A stretch of DNA of 64,000 nucleotides. Source: Cognatundibacterium curvum (GTDB lineage: Bacteria; Pseudomonadota; Gammaproteobacteria; Burkholderiales; Burkholderiaceae_D). Position numbers and translations under genes: made by a program. Shown here in pieces: positions 9,365 through 19,721 of this stretch. The first letter of the stretch is position 1; every line of letters begins with the position of its first letter. The notes beneath the pieces are model-generated. The model searched no databases. It saw only the letters and a program-made list of their open reading frames with translations, and was not told the DNA's origin. Where the stretch lies: NCBI RefSeq assembly GCF_014284235.1, contig NZ_JACOGD010000001.1:372001-436000 (forward strand). Reading direction: 5' to 3'.

Positions 9365-10264
9365 GTGAAAAATACGCTGAAACACCTCAAACAATTTAGC
9401 TGGCTGCGCGGCAGTACCATAGTCATAGGCATCCCCTATCTGTGGCTGCTCGCCTGCTCGCTGGTTCCTTTCATCATTATCTTGAAAATCAGCCTGGTAG
9501 AAATGGAGATCAATAATCCATTTGGCACACTGTTCAGCTATGCAGACGGCATCGTGTCATTAAAGATCAAGATCAGCAATTATCTGTTCATTGCAGATGA
9601 CAATTTGTACGTGCTGACCTATCTGAGCTCGATAAAATTTGCAGCCATCACGACCATGTATTGCCTGATCATCGGCTATCCGTTTGCCTATTTCATGGCG
9701 CGGGCCAGGGCCGCAATACGTCCGACACTGATGATGCTGGTCATGCTGCCATTCTGGACCTCGTTTTTGCTACGCATATATGCCTGGAAAGGGATGTTGG
9801 CAAATAACGGTGTAATCAACTATTTCCTGATGTCTGCGGGAGTGATTGATAGCCCGCTGCACATGATGAACACACAGTTTTCTTTGCTGGTAGGGATGGT
9901 CTACACCTACCTGCCATTCATGATACTGCCGCTGTACACCAACCTGTCGAAAATGGATGCGCGCTTTATCGAAGCTGCTGCCGATTTGGGGTCGACGCCC
10001 TGGAGCACGTTCTGGCGCATCACGGTACCGCTGTCTAAGTCCGGCATTATCGCCGGCTCTATGCTGGTGTTCATCCCCTGCGTTGGCGAATACGTCATCC
10101 CGGAATTACTGGGTGGCCCGGAGACCCTGATGATAGGACATGTGCTGTGGGATGAATTCTTCAGCAATAACGATTGGCCCATGGCATCTGCAGTCACTAT
10201 CGTCGTAATCTTGCTGATACTGGTACCGATGGGCGTCTTCACCAAATATCAACAAACAAAATGA
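9365..10264 (+). CDS. potH: Polyamine ABC transporter permease (PotH-like)
   Basis: 299 residues from a GTG start at 9365 (GGAAG upstream; longer in-frame extensions run back into potG). About six membrane segments are predicted by eye, beginning with IPYLWLLACSLVPFIIIL. The EAA loop EAAADLGSTPWSTFWRITVPLSKSGI, which contacts the ATPase, is intact. Pairs with the next gene to form the channel. Confidence 0.92.
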   Translation: MKNTLKHLKQFSWLRGSTIVIGIPYLWLLACSLVPFIIILKISLVEMEINNPFGTLFSYADGIVSLKIKISNYLFIADDNLYVLTYLSSIKFAAITTMYCLIIGYPFAYFMARARAAIRPTLMMLVMLPFWTSFLLRIYAWKGMLANNGVINYFLMSAGVIDSPLHMMNTQFSLLVGMVYTYLPFMILPLYTNLSKMDARFIEAAADLGSTPWSTFWRITVPLSKSGIIAGSMLVFIPCVGEYVIPELLGGPETLMIGHVLWDEFFSNNDWPMASAVTIVVILLILVPMGVFTKYQQTK

Positions 10265-10274
10265 GGGAGCCGAC

Positions 10275-11117
10275 ATGAATGTATATCGCTGGTTTGGACG
10301 TGCCTGGCTCTCTGTGGGATATCTGTTCTTATATATTCCTATTCTGATGCTGATCGTTTTTTCCTTTAATAGCTCGCGCCAGGACATGATCTGGAGTGGA
10401 TTTACGCTTAACTGGTACTCGGCACTGACAAAAGATCAGGAAATCATTTCCGGATTTATGCTGTCGCTGAAAATTGCCTTGTTAGCGGCAAGCGCGTCAG
10501 TAATTCTTGGGACCTTTGCTGCGTTCAGCTTGAACAATTACCGCAAATTTTCCGGACGCGCACTGTTCAAAGGCATGGTCAGTTCCCCATTGGTCATGCC
10601 AGAAGTCATCATAGGCTTGTCGCTACTACTGATGTTCGTTTCATTTGAAAAAATGTTCGGCTTTCCGCAGCGGGGCATGTTCACGATTTTGTTTGGCCAC
10701 ACCGTACTTGGCATGGCATATGCGACCGTCGTGATTGAATCCCGCCTGCAGGAAATGAGCAAATCCCTGTCTGAAGCAGCAATGGACCTGGGTTGTAAGC
10801 CATTTCAGGTATTTACGCTGGTGACTCTGCCCAATATTACTCAGGCACTTGCATCGGCCTGGTTACTGACCTTCACGCTCTCGCTGGACGATGTCGTACT
10901 GTCTGCTTTTCTGACCGGGCCAGGCTATTCCACCATGCCTATCATTATCTTTTCCCGTGCCCGGCTTGGCCTTGATCCAAGGGTAAATGTCATCGCGACT
11001 CTGACCATTTTGGCCGTGAGTATAGGTGTCATCTTCTCAAGCTGGCAGATAGTCAGAGCAGAACGTTTGCGCCAGAAACAAATATCTGCTGCATTTCAAG
11101 CGGACACATCCAAGTAA
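10275..11117 (+). CDS. potI: Polyamine ABC transporter permease (PotI-like)
   Basis: 280 residues, about six membrane helices. The EAA loop EAAMDLGCKPFQVFTLVTLPN and the C-terminal FSLDDVVLSAFLTGPG-like segment typical of PotI/PotC are present. The start has a strong SD (GAGGGAG) and lies 10 nt after potH, consistent with one transcript for potFGHI. Confidence 0.92.
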   Translation: MNVYRWFGRAWLSVGYLFLYIPILMLIVFSFNSSRQDMIWSGFTLNWYSALTKDQEIISGFMLSLKIALLAASASVILGTFAAFSLNNYRKFSGRALFKGMVSSPLVMPEVIIGLSLLLMFVSFEKMFGFPQRGMFTILFGHTVLGMAYATVVIESRLQEMSKSLSEAAMDLGCKPFQVFTLVTLPNITQALASAWLLTFTLSLDDVVLSAFLTGPGYSTMPIIIFSRARLGLDPRVNVIATLTILAVSIGVIFSSWQIVRAERLRQKQISAAFQADTSK

Positions 11118-11154
11118 AAAAAGACGTAATTTCGAATCATACCGAGGAGTCACC

Positions 11155-12579
11155 ATGCATATTCTGAAAAAGTCCGTCATTGCCATCGCGCTTGCAATTC
11201 CAGCGTTCGCCATGGCCCAAAGTGCGCAGGAAGTGAAAGCTGAGCTTGACGCCATGAAAACGAAAATCAAGCAACTTGAATCCATGATGGAGGCGATGAA
11301 TGCCAAGTCGGCTGAAGCAGCAGCAACAGAGGCGGAGAAACGTGCCGAATTTAATCGCATGAAGATCAAGACCGAGGCGATGGAAGACCAGATCGAGGTG
11401 GCCGGATTCAAAGGCTTCAGGATTTCCGGCTTTATCGACCCGACTTATATCTATAACCAGCGGCAGAACACTGCCAGCGTGGTATTCATGAAGAATTTCT
11501 CTGACGTGAACGGGACAGGCACACATACCAGTCAGCGCGCCAGCTATGCCTATGACAATGCATTCTTTGGAACTGCTGCACTGCGTTTCGAAAAAGAGAT
11601 GGAAGGTGGTACCAAATGGTTACTGGAACTGATGCCACACAAAAGCTATGGTGATGGCGGCGGCTATAACCTGGGTTCGCTTGTGAATCAGGCAACGGTA
11701 TCAATTCCGGTAGACGGCTTAAACAACCGCTTTTTGGCTGGACAGTTTGGTTCTTTCCCGGGCTACGAATATCAATTGCCGGCAGGACTGCAAGCCAAAA
11801 AAACCATTACCAATGGTTTGTTATTTGATTTCACCGAGCCCTCCTTCTTTACTGGTTTTGGCTATGAACACCTAGAGGGAAAATGGGACATGAAGGCCTT
11901 GGTCGGCAATCCAAACAATGGACGTGTCACTGACCGCCGCTCCCCTGCTTTGCATTGGCGTGTCGACTATGCCAAAGGTGAGTTTAATGGTTGGGGCGCT
12001 TCCGGCCTGCATGGCAAAACATCCGGCAATACCTCAATAAACTATCTGGAAACTGATGCGTATTTTATCCGTGGTGATTGGACCTTACAGGGACAGTTAG
12101 AGAGCGGGCAAATTAAGAACGGCGCATTTAATGGTGGTGATGCGAGGTGGACAGGCTTGTCTACCCTGGCGGCTTACAAGTTCACGCCCAGAGTAGAAGG
12201 CATCGCACGTTTTGATTACATCAAGAACAGTGCTAACGGCGGCGGTGTGCCCAGCATCACCTTCGGCAGCGGTTGCAGAGCGCAGGATCTGGATGCCGAT
12301 CCCAGCGGCGCAAAACCTATGGCCTCGTCCTGCGGCGATTACCGTAACGGGTTTGGCCCAGGCATAGACAACGTAACTGGCTTGATCAATGACCCGAACA
12401 AAGGGGCGAACCGCTATGCCTTGACGTTTGGGCTTAATTTTATCCTGACACCGAATGCCGTACTGAAATTTGAATTGCGGCGCGACGGTGCGTCAGAAAA
12501 CACCTTCTATGACGTGAATTCCAAGACCTACAAAAAAGATAATTTAATGTTCGGCGCATCGACGGTGGTCAGTTTTTAA
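11155..12579 (+). CDS. Outer-membrane porin-like protein
   Basis: 474 residues with signal peptide (cleavage near AFAMA-QS), a coiled-coil of about 60 residues (QEVKAELDAMKTKIKQLESMM...), then a beta-rich body with alternating aromatic strands and a C-terminal aromatic FGASTVVSF, the usual outer-membrane assembly signal. It resembles the DUF3138/phosphate-selective-porin-like proteins of Burkholderiales by impression only. Strong SD (GAGGAG), 37 nt after potI. Its place in the operon suggests an outer-membrane entry route for polyamines; this is inference. Confidence 0.75.
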   Translation: MHILKKSVIAIALAIPAFAMAQSAQEVKAELDAMKTKIKQLESMMEAMNAKSAEAAATEAEKRAEFNRMKIKTEAMEDQIEVAGFKGFRISGFIDPTYIYNQRQNTASVVFMKNFSDVNGTGTHTSQRASYAYDNAFFGTAALRFEKEMEGGTKWLLELMPHKSYGDGGGYNLGSLVNQATVSIPVDGLNNRFLAGQFGSFPGYEYQLPAGLQAKKTITNGLLFDFTEPSFFTGFGYEHLEGKWDMKALVGNPNNGRVTDRRSPALHWRVDYAKGEFNGWGASGLHGKTSGNTSINYLETDAYFIRGDWTLQGQLESGQIKNGAFNGGDARWTGLSTLAAYKFTPRVEGIARFDYIKNSANGGGVPSITFGSGCRAQDLDADPSGAKPMASSCGDYRNGFGPGIDNVTGLINDPNKGANRYALTFGLNFILTPNAVLKFELRRDGASENTFYDVNSKTYKKDNLMFGASTVVSF

Positions 12580-12782
12580 ACATATCTGAATATAAATTCT
12601 GGCTGGTTATCAAAACTTCATCACTGAAGTCTTGTCACTCAACTGTGCACAATGAGTTCAAGCAGCAAGGCAGCGTTGATGTGGTGGTCTTGTTGGCAAC
12701 AGGTCTATATCAGCAACTGCAATCAAATCCAGTATTTGTTTTGAGAACAAACAATTAAAACGCGCATCAAGAACAAGGAAGC

Positions 12783-14273
12783 ATGATGAAAAACCGACTT
12801 TGGCATGACCGGGCTGCGACACTGAATTTCGATGGAAGAGCATTTATTGATGGGCATCGAAAATGGGCGCTGTCAGAAAAGACGTTCGACAATCAATCGC
12901 CAGTCGACGGTCGTCGTTTAGGGAAAATAGCACGCTGCGAAGCTGCAGATATCGATCTGGCTGTGGCCGCAGCACGTCGCGCATTAAACGATGGCCGCTG
13001 GGCGGGATTGGCTCCGGCAGCACGCAAACGGGTATTAATTCGGTTTGCTGATCTGGTACAGAAATATGGTGAGGAACTCGCCCTGCTCGAAACCCTGGAC
13101 ATGGGTAAACCGATCAAGTACAGCCTCAGCGTTGATGTCAACGCGACCGCAAATTGCCTGCGCTGGTATGGCGAAGCAATAGACAAAATCTACGATGAAA
13201 TCGCACCGACAGCCGCAGATAGCCTGGCCTTGATCACCCGTGAGCCAGTTGGTGTGGTCGGCGCGATTGTGCCATGGAATTACCCTATGATTATGGCGGC
13301 ATGGAAAATCGCGCCAGCGCTGGCTGCGGGTAATAGCGTGATTTTAAAGCCGTCAGAAAAGTCGCCCTTGACTGCAATGCGTCTGGCAGACATCGCTTTG
13401 GAAGCAGGGATTCCTTCTGGCGTGTTCAATGTCGTGCCAGGTTTTGGTCATGAAGCTGGCGCAGCACTGGCTTTGCATATGGACGTAGATTGCATAGGGT
13501 TTACCGGCTCGACGAAGATAGGCAAACAGATACTGCAAATGGCCGGGATGTCGAATCTCAAACGGGCATGGACAGAATTAGGAGGCAAATCCGCGAATAT
13601 AGTCTGCGCCGATTGCCCTGATCTGGATGCTGCGGTGGCCGCTGCCATCGGCTCCATCTACTTTAATCAGGGGGAAAGCTGTAATGCGCCTTCGCGCCTG
13701 TTTGTCGAATCCTCTGTCAAAGACCGCTTCCTGGAAAAAGCACTGGCAATGATACCGCTTTTTCAACCGGGTGATCCACTGGATGAAGACAGCATTATGG
13801 GCGCTATCGTCGATGCCACCCAACTCAACTCTGTCATGGCCTATATAAGCGCAGGCACCAGGGAAGGTGCAAAGCTGTTAGCCGGTGGCATACAGCTGAA
13901 AGCGGAATCCGGCGGATACTATATTGCACCGACCTTGTTTGATGAGGTTAACAACGAGATGAAAATCGCACGCGAAGAAATTTTTGGCCCGGTACTGTCG
14001 GTCATCGGTTTTACCGATATCAATGACGCAATCCGCCAGGCCAATGACACGCCTTACGGTTTACAGGCGGCGATATGGACCGCAGATTTGAGTCGTGCCA
14101 TCAACATTTCGCGCGCCTTGCGCGCTGGCACGGTACATGTGAATCAATACGATGGCGATGACATTACGGTGCCCTTCGGTGGAATAAAGCAATCAGGCAA
14201 CGGGCGGGACAAATCCCTGCACGCGTTTGATAAATATACCGAGCTGAAAACCACCTGGATACGCATCACTTAA
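12783..14273 (+). CDS. puuC: Aldehyde dehydrogenase, gamma-glutamyl-gamma-aminobutyraldehyde type (PuuC-like)
   Basis: 496 residues. Catalytic C300 lies in NQGESCNAPSRL and the general base E265 in TELGGKSANIV. NAD-binding segments PWNYPMIMAAWKIAPALAAGNSVILKPSE and GFTGSTKIGK are clear. PuuC oxidises gamma-glutamyl-gamma-aminobutyraldehyde, the product of PuuB, to gamma-glutamyl-GABA. Two adjacent ATGs; AAGGAAG sits upstream of the first. The 203-bp gap before it has no obvious gene. Confidence 0.9.
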   Translation: MMKNRLWHDRAATLNFDGRAFIDGHRKWALSEKTFDNQSPVDGRRLGKIARCEAADIDLAVAAARRALNDGRWAGLAPAARKRVLIRFADLVQKYGEELALLETLDMGKPIKYSLSVDVNATANCLRWYGEAIDKIYDEIAPTAADSLALITREPVGVVGAIVPWNYPMIMAAWKIAPALAAGNSVILKPSEKSPLTAMRLADIALEAGIPSGVFNVVPGFGHEAGAALALHMDVDCIGFTGSTKIGKQILQMAGMSNLKRAWTELGGKSANIVCADCPDLDAAVAAAIGSIYFNQGESCNAPSRLFVESSVKDRFLEKALAMIPLFQPGDPLDEDSIMGAIVDATQLNSVMAYISAGTREGAKLLAGGIQLKAESGGYYIAPTLFDEVNNEMKIAREEIFGPVLSVIGFTDINDAIRQANDTPYGLQAAIWTADLSRAINISRALRAGTVHVNQYDGDDITVPFGGIKQSGNGRDKSLHAFDKYTELKTTWIRIT

Positions 14274-14388
14274 TAGATACCTGGCTTAACTGTGCTTGAG
14301 TAGTAGCGGCATAGCTAAGCCTGCGGCCAAGGTAAAGAGTTTTGTAAAGCCAGCGTGTCATATCAATGTCGATTGAATCCCATCTATC

Positions 14389-15777
14389 ATGAACCCAATA
14401 TCCCCTGTCCGCGTCAAGGCACCCTTGTTTCCTGCTTCGGACCATACTGACGTTCAGGCTACACTGCTCAAACACAATATCAGATTCGTGTTTGCACAAT
14501 TTACCGATATTCACGGATCAGCCAAAGGCAAGCTGATCCCGTTGTCACACCTTGAGCAAATAGTCTGTCCGGGTGCAGGTTTTTCTGGCGCCTCAATTTG
14601 GGGAACCGGTTTACCACGCACAGGTCCACGTGCTGAATACTATGGCCGTGCAGATTTGAGCACGCTGCAAAGGATGCCATGGCTGCCCGGTTACGCAAGA
14701 GTGATTCTGGATGGTTATGTGGCAGGTCAGCCATTTTCGCTGTGTCCGCGCCAGATACTGCATCAACAAGTGGCGCGACTGGCTGAACGCGGTTGGACAC
14801 TCAATGCGGGCCTGGAACCTGAATTTTTTCTACTTGAGGAAAGCAACGGCAAGTTCGATTCCGAAACGGGTGACAGACTGGATAAACCCTCCTACGATAC
14901 CAAAAGCCTGTTACGCCGCAGCCGCTTTCTGGAAAAACTGAGCACCAGCTTGGATGCATGTGGATTGCAGGTGTTCCAGATAGACCATGAAGATGCCAAC
15001 GGACAGTTTGAAATCAACTACCACTACGCCGATGCACTTAAAGCAGCGGACAATTTCATGCTGTTTAAAATGGCTGCACAGCATATCGCCGAAGAAGAAG
15101 GTCTGCTGTTCTCTATGATGCCTAAGCCCTTTGCTGAGCGGCCTGGCAGTGGTTTGCATTTTCATTTATCGGTCACGGATATTGATGGCAAAGCGATCTT
15201 CAGTGCAGAAGATGATAGCGATCAAACCGGCCTAGGCCTGTCACCACTGGCGTATCAATTCTTGGCAGGGCTGTTACAACATGCACCGGCGCTGACTGCG
15301 TTTTGCGCACCTACTGTCAATTCATATAAGCGATTAATGTGTGGCGAATCGCTATCCGGCACCAGTTGGGCGCCTGCGTTTATCGGCTATGGCGACAACA
15401 ATCGCACCACGGTTGCGCGCATAGTCAGTCAAAGAATTGAGTGGCGTTTGGCAGACAGCGCTGCCAACTCTTACCTGGCACTCGCTGCTGTGATTGCGGC
15501 TGGGCTGGATGGCATAGAACGCGCACTGAACCCCGGACCTGCGGTCAATCGCGACATCTATCAGATGACGAGTGAAGAGCGCAGCGAACTCGGACTACAC
15601 GCACTGCCTCAAAATCTGGGTCTGGCCAATGACGCGCTGCGCCGTGACCAGCTATTGAGTCAGGCACTGGGCTTAGATTTCATTCACGAATTCCTCAGGC
15701 TCAAGAATGCTGAATGGGTGGAATACAGCCAACACGTGAGTAGTTGGGAAACTGCACGCTATCTGAACAGGTTTTAA
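14389..15777 (+). CDS. Glutamine synthetase-family ligase (GlnT-like), copy 2
   Basis: 462 residues. GS motifs: LEPEFFLLEE, DHEDANGQFEINYHY, MMPKPFAERPGSGLHFHLS, DNNRTTVAR and ANSYLALAAVIAAG. The N-terminus keeps FTDIHGSAKGKLIPL. It differs from the other two ligases in lacking the DRRVENR-type stretch (here SQRIEWRLADSAANSYLA), which fits the type III/GlnT group (gamma-glutamylmethylamide-type synthetases). It probably ligates glutamate to an amine, but the amine cannot be read from sequence. The stop is 2 nt before the next gene. Confidence 0.8.
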   Translation: MNPISPVRVKAPLFPASDHTDVQATLLKHNIRFVFAQFTDIHGSAKGKLIPLSHLEQIVCPGAGFSGASIWGTGLPRTGPRAEYYGRADLSTLQRMPWLPGYARVILDGYVAGQPFSLCPRQILHQQVARLAERGWTLNAGLEPEFFLLEESNGKFDSETGDRLDKPSYDTKSLLRRSRFLEKLSTSLDACGLQVFQIDHEDANGQFEINYHYADALKAADNFMLFKMAAQHIAEEEGLLFSMMPKPFAERPGSGLHFHLSVTDIDGKAIFSAEDDSDQTGLGLSPLAYQFLAGLLQHAPALTAFCAPTVNSYKRLMCGESLSGTSWAPAFIGYGDNNRTTVARIVSQRIEWRLADSAANSYLALAAVIAAGLDGIERALNPGPAVNRDIYQMTSEERSELGLHALPQNLGLANDALRRDQLLSQALGLDFIHEFLRLKNAEWVEYSQHVSSWETARYLNRF

Positions 15778-15779
15778 TT

Positions 15780-17078
15780 ATGTTATTAAGCAAAGAAGCA
15801 CAACTGACAGAAAATTCATATTACGAAGCCAGCGTTACACGACCCGGCCCCGCGCCAGCATTGCGTGAGCCCATCCGTGTTGATGTCTGCGTAATAGGAG
15901 CTGGATTTGCCGGTTTGTCAGCCGCGCTGGAATTACGTGCAAAGGGCTACACGGTCGCAGTTCTTGAAGCAAAAACAGCAGGCTGGGGCGCCTCAGGACG
16001 AAATGGTGGTCAGGCTATCGTCGGCTATGCCAGCGATGACGCGATAGAAGCACAATTCTCCGCAGAAGATGCGCGCCAGGCCTGGCAGATCACAGTCGAA
16101 GCATTGCAATTGTTGCGCAGTCGTATAGCGCAACATGCGATTTCATGTGATTTCGTACCAGGCTTCCTGAATTTAGCAATTAACGCGAAGAAAGGCCGCG
16201 AACTGGCCCAGGCCAGCGACAATATTCGCCAGCGCTACAACTACCCTTTGCAGAGTATCAGTCCGGCAGAGATCGGCAACTGGATAGACAGCAAGCGTTT
16301 TCATAGCGGTAGCTTCGATCCGCAATCGGGACATCTGCATCCACTCAAATATTGTTTGGGACTGGCTGAAGCAGCGAAGCTGGCCGGCGTGCAGATTTTT
16401 GAAAACTCAGCAGTGCTGCAATTGCGACGCGGCAGTCAGGTACGGGTAAAAACTGCGCAAGCTGAACTTGTGTGTGATTTTGCTGTATTAGCCGGCAACG
16501 TGTATCTGAATGAATTTAGTCACAAGCTGGCGCCGGAGCTGAACAAACGCATCATGCCGGTCGGCACGTACATTATCGCGACCGAGGCGATGGAGCCACA
16601 ACGCGCCGAAGCATTGATACGCCAGCGCTGCGCAGTATGCGACAACAATTTTGTACTTGATTATTTTCGCCCGACTGCCGATCACCGCATGCTGTTCGGT
16701 GGTCGGGTCAGCTACAGCGCAGCAACGCCCAGAAATCTGGTCAGCAGTATGCGTCAGCGCATGCTCAATGTCTTTCCGCAATTAGGCGATCTGAAAGTGA
16801 TCTATGCCTGGGGCGGTTTTGTCGACATCAGCATGAACCGCGCACCGGATTTTGGGCGGCTAGATCACAACATCTATTACTTACAAGGTTTTTCCGGACA
16901 TGGACTTGCGCTGACCGGTATGGCAGGCAAACTAGTCGCCGATAGTATCGCTGGACAGGCTGAGCGTTTCGATTTACTGGCACGTGTCAAACATTATCCT
17001 TTCCCAGGCGGGAAGCTGATGCGTACACCAGCCCTGGTACTCGGCATGTTGTATTACCAAATCAAGGACTTGCTCTAG
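15780..17078 (+). CDS. puuB: PuuB-like FAD-dependent gamma-glutamylputrescine oxidase, copy 2
   Basis: 432 residues from the ATG at 15780, immediately after the upstream stop; an in-frame TTG at 15744 would overlap the previous gene. FAD motif VIGAGFAGLSAALELRAKG, then GWGASGRNGGQ, and C-terminal QGFSGHGLALTGMAGKL. Same family as the truncated protein at 2-1219. It oxidises gamma-glutamylated polyamine to aldehyde. Coupling to the GlnT-like ligase suggests the two act on the same substrate. Confidence 0.87.
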   Translation: MLLSKEAQLTENSYYEASVTRPGPAPALREPIRVDVCVIGAGFAGLSAALELRAKGYTVAVLEAKTAGWGASGRNGGQAIVGYASDDAIEAQFSAEDARQAWQITVEALQLLRSRIAQHAISCDFVPGFLNLAINAKKGRELAQASDNIRQRYNYPLQSISPAEIGNWIDSKRFHSGSFDPQSGHLHPLKYCLGLAEAAKLAGVQIFENSAVLQLRRGSQVRVKTAQAELVCDFAVLAGNVYLNEFSHKLAPELNKRIMPVGTYIIATEAMEPQRAEALIRQRCAVCDNNFVLDYFRPTADHRMLFGGRVSYSAATPRNLVSSMRQRMLNVFPQLGDLKVIYAWGGFVDISMNRAPDFGRLDHNIYYLQGFSGHGLALTGMAGKLVADSIAGQAERFDLLARVKHYPFPGGKLMRTPALVLGMLYYQIKDLL

Positions 17079-17173
17079 CACAGAAGCTAGCTGGCCTATG
17101 CCGCTACCAATACCAACATCCTTGCAGCATTCCTTATTAAACGGTCTCTGACACTGTCGTAACTATTAAAAAC

Positions 17174-18511
17174 ATGATGACTCTTCAAGAATTGAACGAT
17201 TTTTTTCAGCGACATCAAGTTCGCGATGTTGAATGCATGTTCCCTGACATATCAGGCTATCCGCGCGGTAAGCTTATGCCTGCCAGTAGTTTTGCCAGAG
17301 GCGATGAACTGCGTATCGCCCAGGCTATTCCCATGCAAGCAATCACCGGCGAGTATTCGCTCAACCCGGTTTTTCCGGATACCGACCCCGATATCCGTCT
17401 GGTGCCCGATTACAGCAGTGTAAAACTGATCCCCTGGAGCAACGTACCACGCGCATTTGCCATCCATGACTGCTATGAGTTAGATGGATCCCTATGCCAG
17501 TTTGCCCCCCGTTCCCTATTGAAAAACGTATTGGCACGCTATACCGCTCTCGGATTGACGCCCGTACTTGCGCCGGAAATTGAATTTTACCTCACGGCGC
17601 CGAATGCTAATCCTGATTTACCCCTGAGCGCACCGGTAGCAAGAAACGGCAGGGTTGAAAATGGGCAATCAGCCTTTAGTATGAATATGCTCAATGAACT
17701 AGCTCCATTTTGGGATGAGTTTAATGCAGCCTTAGATGCGTTGGGCATACAGGCCGATACCTGGATCCATGAAGTAGGACGCTCGCAATACGAAATCAAT
17801 CTGGTGCATGGTGATCCGCTGGCCCTGGCTGACCAGGCCTTTCTATTTAAGTACGCCGCCAAGGAGATCGCGATCAAACACGGTATCAACGCGGTGTTTA
17901 TGGCTAAGCCTATCGCTGGCGAAGCAGGCAGCTCTATGCATTTACATCAGAGTGTGGTCGATGAACAAGGGCGGAATATTTTCTGCAATCCCGATGGAAG
18001 TAACAGTAAGAATTTTCATTATTTTATCGGTGGATTGCAAAGGTATCTGCCAGATATGATGCTGATGTTTGCACCGTCAGTGAATTCCTTCCGCCGCTAT
18101 ATATCCGGCAGTCAGGCACCGGTTAACTTGCACTGGGGCGTAGATAACCGCACTACCGGTTTGCGCGTACCACTGGGCGGACCAGCCGCACGTCGGGTAG
18201 AAAACCGGATTGCAGGTGCTGACGCAAATCCCTATCTGGCCATTGCGGCCTCACTGGCGGCCGGCCTGGCAGGAATTCAGGAACAGATTATGCCGGGCGC
18301 CGCAGTTGATGGCAGTGCTTATGCCTGCAGTCATGATCTGGCACCAGGCTTTATGGCGGCGCTCGCACAGATGGAAGCCAGCCCACTGGCGCGCAGCTTG
18401 CTTGGCGATGCTTTTGTAACCGGATACTGTGCAGTCAAACAAGTTGAATACCAAAGCTATCTGTATGAAATTGGGGCGTGGGAAAGGCGTTTCCTTGCGC
18501 CGCAAACCTGA
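17174..18511 (+). CDS. Glutamine synthetase-family gamma-glutamylpolyamine synthetase (PuuA-like), copy 3
   Basis: 445 residues; motifs APEIEFYL, HEVGRSQYEINLVHG, FMAKPIAGEAGSSMHLHQS, NRTTGLRVPLGG and RRVENRIAGADANPYLA. Very close in motif structure to the ligase at 3931-5301, including CMFPDISGYPRGKLMP at the N-terminus. Two ATGs start it and there is no strong SD. Presumably another gamma-glutamyl-polyamine synthetase, perhaps for a different polyamine. Assignment of substrate is not possible here. Confidence 0.83.
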   Translation: MMTLQELNDFFQRHQVRDVECMFPDISGYPRGKLMPASSFARGDELRIAQAIPMQAITGEYSLNPVFPDTDPDIRLVPDYSSVKLIPWSNVPRAFAIHDCYELDGSLCQFAPRSLLKNVLARYTALGLTPVLAPEIEFYLTAPNANPDLPLSAPVARNGRVENGQSAFSMNMLNELAPFWDEFNAALDALGIQADTWIHEVGRSQYEINLVHGDPLALADQAFLFKYAAKEIAIKHGINAVFMAKPIAGEAGSSMHLHQSVVDEQGRNIFCNPDGSNSKNFHYFIGGLQRYLPDMMLMFAPSVNSFRRYISGSQAPVNLHWGVDNRTTGLRVPLGGPAARRVENRIAGADANPYLAIAASLAAGLAGIQEQIMPGAAVDGSAYACSHDLAPGFMAALAQMEASPLARSLLGDAFVTGYCAVKQVEYQSYLYEIGAWERRFLAPQT

Positions 18512-18709
18512 ACCTATGCTAAGCATGTCCTGGATTGGCGTCTGCCCGGCAGAGTGAGGATACAACTAATCAAAAGCAAGCTCTTCCTGGCATATCGAGG
18601 CTGTTTAGTTCAATGGAAGCATGCCGTATCAGCCAGTAGCAGCCACAAGCAACACAGTTCCGCCGAAACACTGTAAGCCCGGCGATTTTTAATCAACAGC
18701 GCGAGACAC

Positions 18710-19666
18710 ATGATGACAAATCACGATTTTGCTTATCGTTCCAGCGGTACTTACCTTAACGTAGCAAGGCGCGAAACCGCAGCAGATATGCCTTTTGCCG
18801 TGGCCGGCCTCAATTTTGATGGCGCCGTCAGCAACCGTCCCGGCGCGCGATTTGGCCCGCAGGCGATACGGCTGGCATCACAAATGCTGTGCGATGCAAT
18901 CCATCCCTATTTTGACACCAGCCCCATAGGCTTACTATGCGATGCAGGTGATCTGGCGCTGCCGAATACCGGGATAGAAGCGATGCGCGCCGCGTTAATG
19001 CCTCAGGCGCTGGCTTTATTGGCGGCACATCATATGGTGTGGCTGGGGGGCGATCATTCGGTCACGCTGCCTGTGTTACGCGCGCTCAATCAGGTACATG
19101 GCGGTCCAGTTGCGATGCTGCATTTTGATGCCCACTGCGATACCTGGACGAATCACTTTGGCGAACCCTCCGGCCACGGCACCTGGGTTTATGAGGCGAT
19201 GCAAGAGGGATTATTGATACCGGCAGCGTCCATCCAGATCGGCATACGATCCTCGGGCGAACGCGACGCCAGGGAATACGTCAATACCGTCGGTGGCAGG
19301 GTATTTACCGCACGCGAATTACGCGGTTTGGACAGTCCGTCCCAACTCGCCTCAGTACTGGCCGAGATACGCAACAGAATGGCAACTGCTGGCAACCCGC
19401 CAGTCTACCTGACACTGGATATCGACTGCCTGGACCCAGCCTTTGCACCCGGTACAGGTACTCCTGAACCAGGGGGCATGTCGGCAGCGCAAGTGCTGTC
19501 CATCATCGAAGAATTGGCTGATGTAAACTGGTGTGGCATGGATTGCGTCGAGGTGTCCCCGCCCTATGACCACGCGGAACTCACCAGTAACGCTGCCTCA
19601 GCCTTTGTATGGACTTATCTGTGTGCTCAAGTAAAGAAGCGCCAGTCAGACGCCAGTGCAAACTGA
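18710..19666 (+). CDS. speB: Agmatinase/ureohydrolase family protein
   Basis: 318 residues, arginase-fold. Mn-binding residues are in place: H116 in WLGGDHSVTLP, D140/H142/D144 in HFDAHCDTW, and D237/D239 in LTLDIDCLDPAFAPGTGTPEPGG. Agmatinase splits agmatine into putrescine and urea, which would feed the pathway encoded upstream. A guanidino-acid hydrolase is an alternative within this family. About 200 bp separates it from the preceding ligase. Last gene of the polyamine block. Confidence 0.85.
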   Translation: MMTNHDFAYRSSGTYLNVARRETAADMPFAVAGLNFDGAVSNRPGARFGPQAIRLASQMLCDAIHPYFDTSPIGLLCDAGDLALPNTGIEAMRAALMPQALALLAAHHMVWLGGDHSVTLPVLRALNQVHGGPVAMLHFDAHCDTWTNHFGEPSGHGTWVYEAMQEGLLIPAASIQIGIRSSGERDAREYVNTVGGRVFTARELRGLDSPSQLASVLAEIRNRMATAGNPPVYLTLDIDCLDPAFAPGTGTPEPGGMSAAQVLSIIEELADVNWCGMDCVEVSPPYDHAELTSNAASAFVWTYLCAQVKKRQSDASAN

Positions 19667-19721
19667 CGCAAAAACGATGTTCTGCTCAAAATGCCAGGCT
19701 TGAAAAATGCGTTGATCAAAA

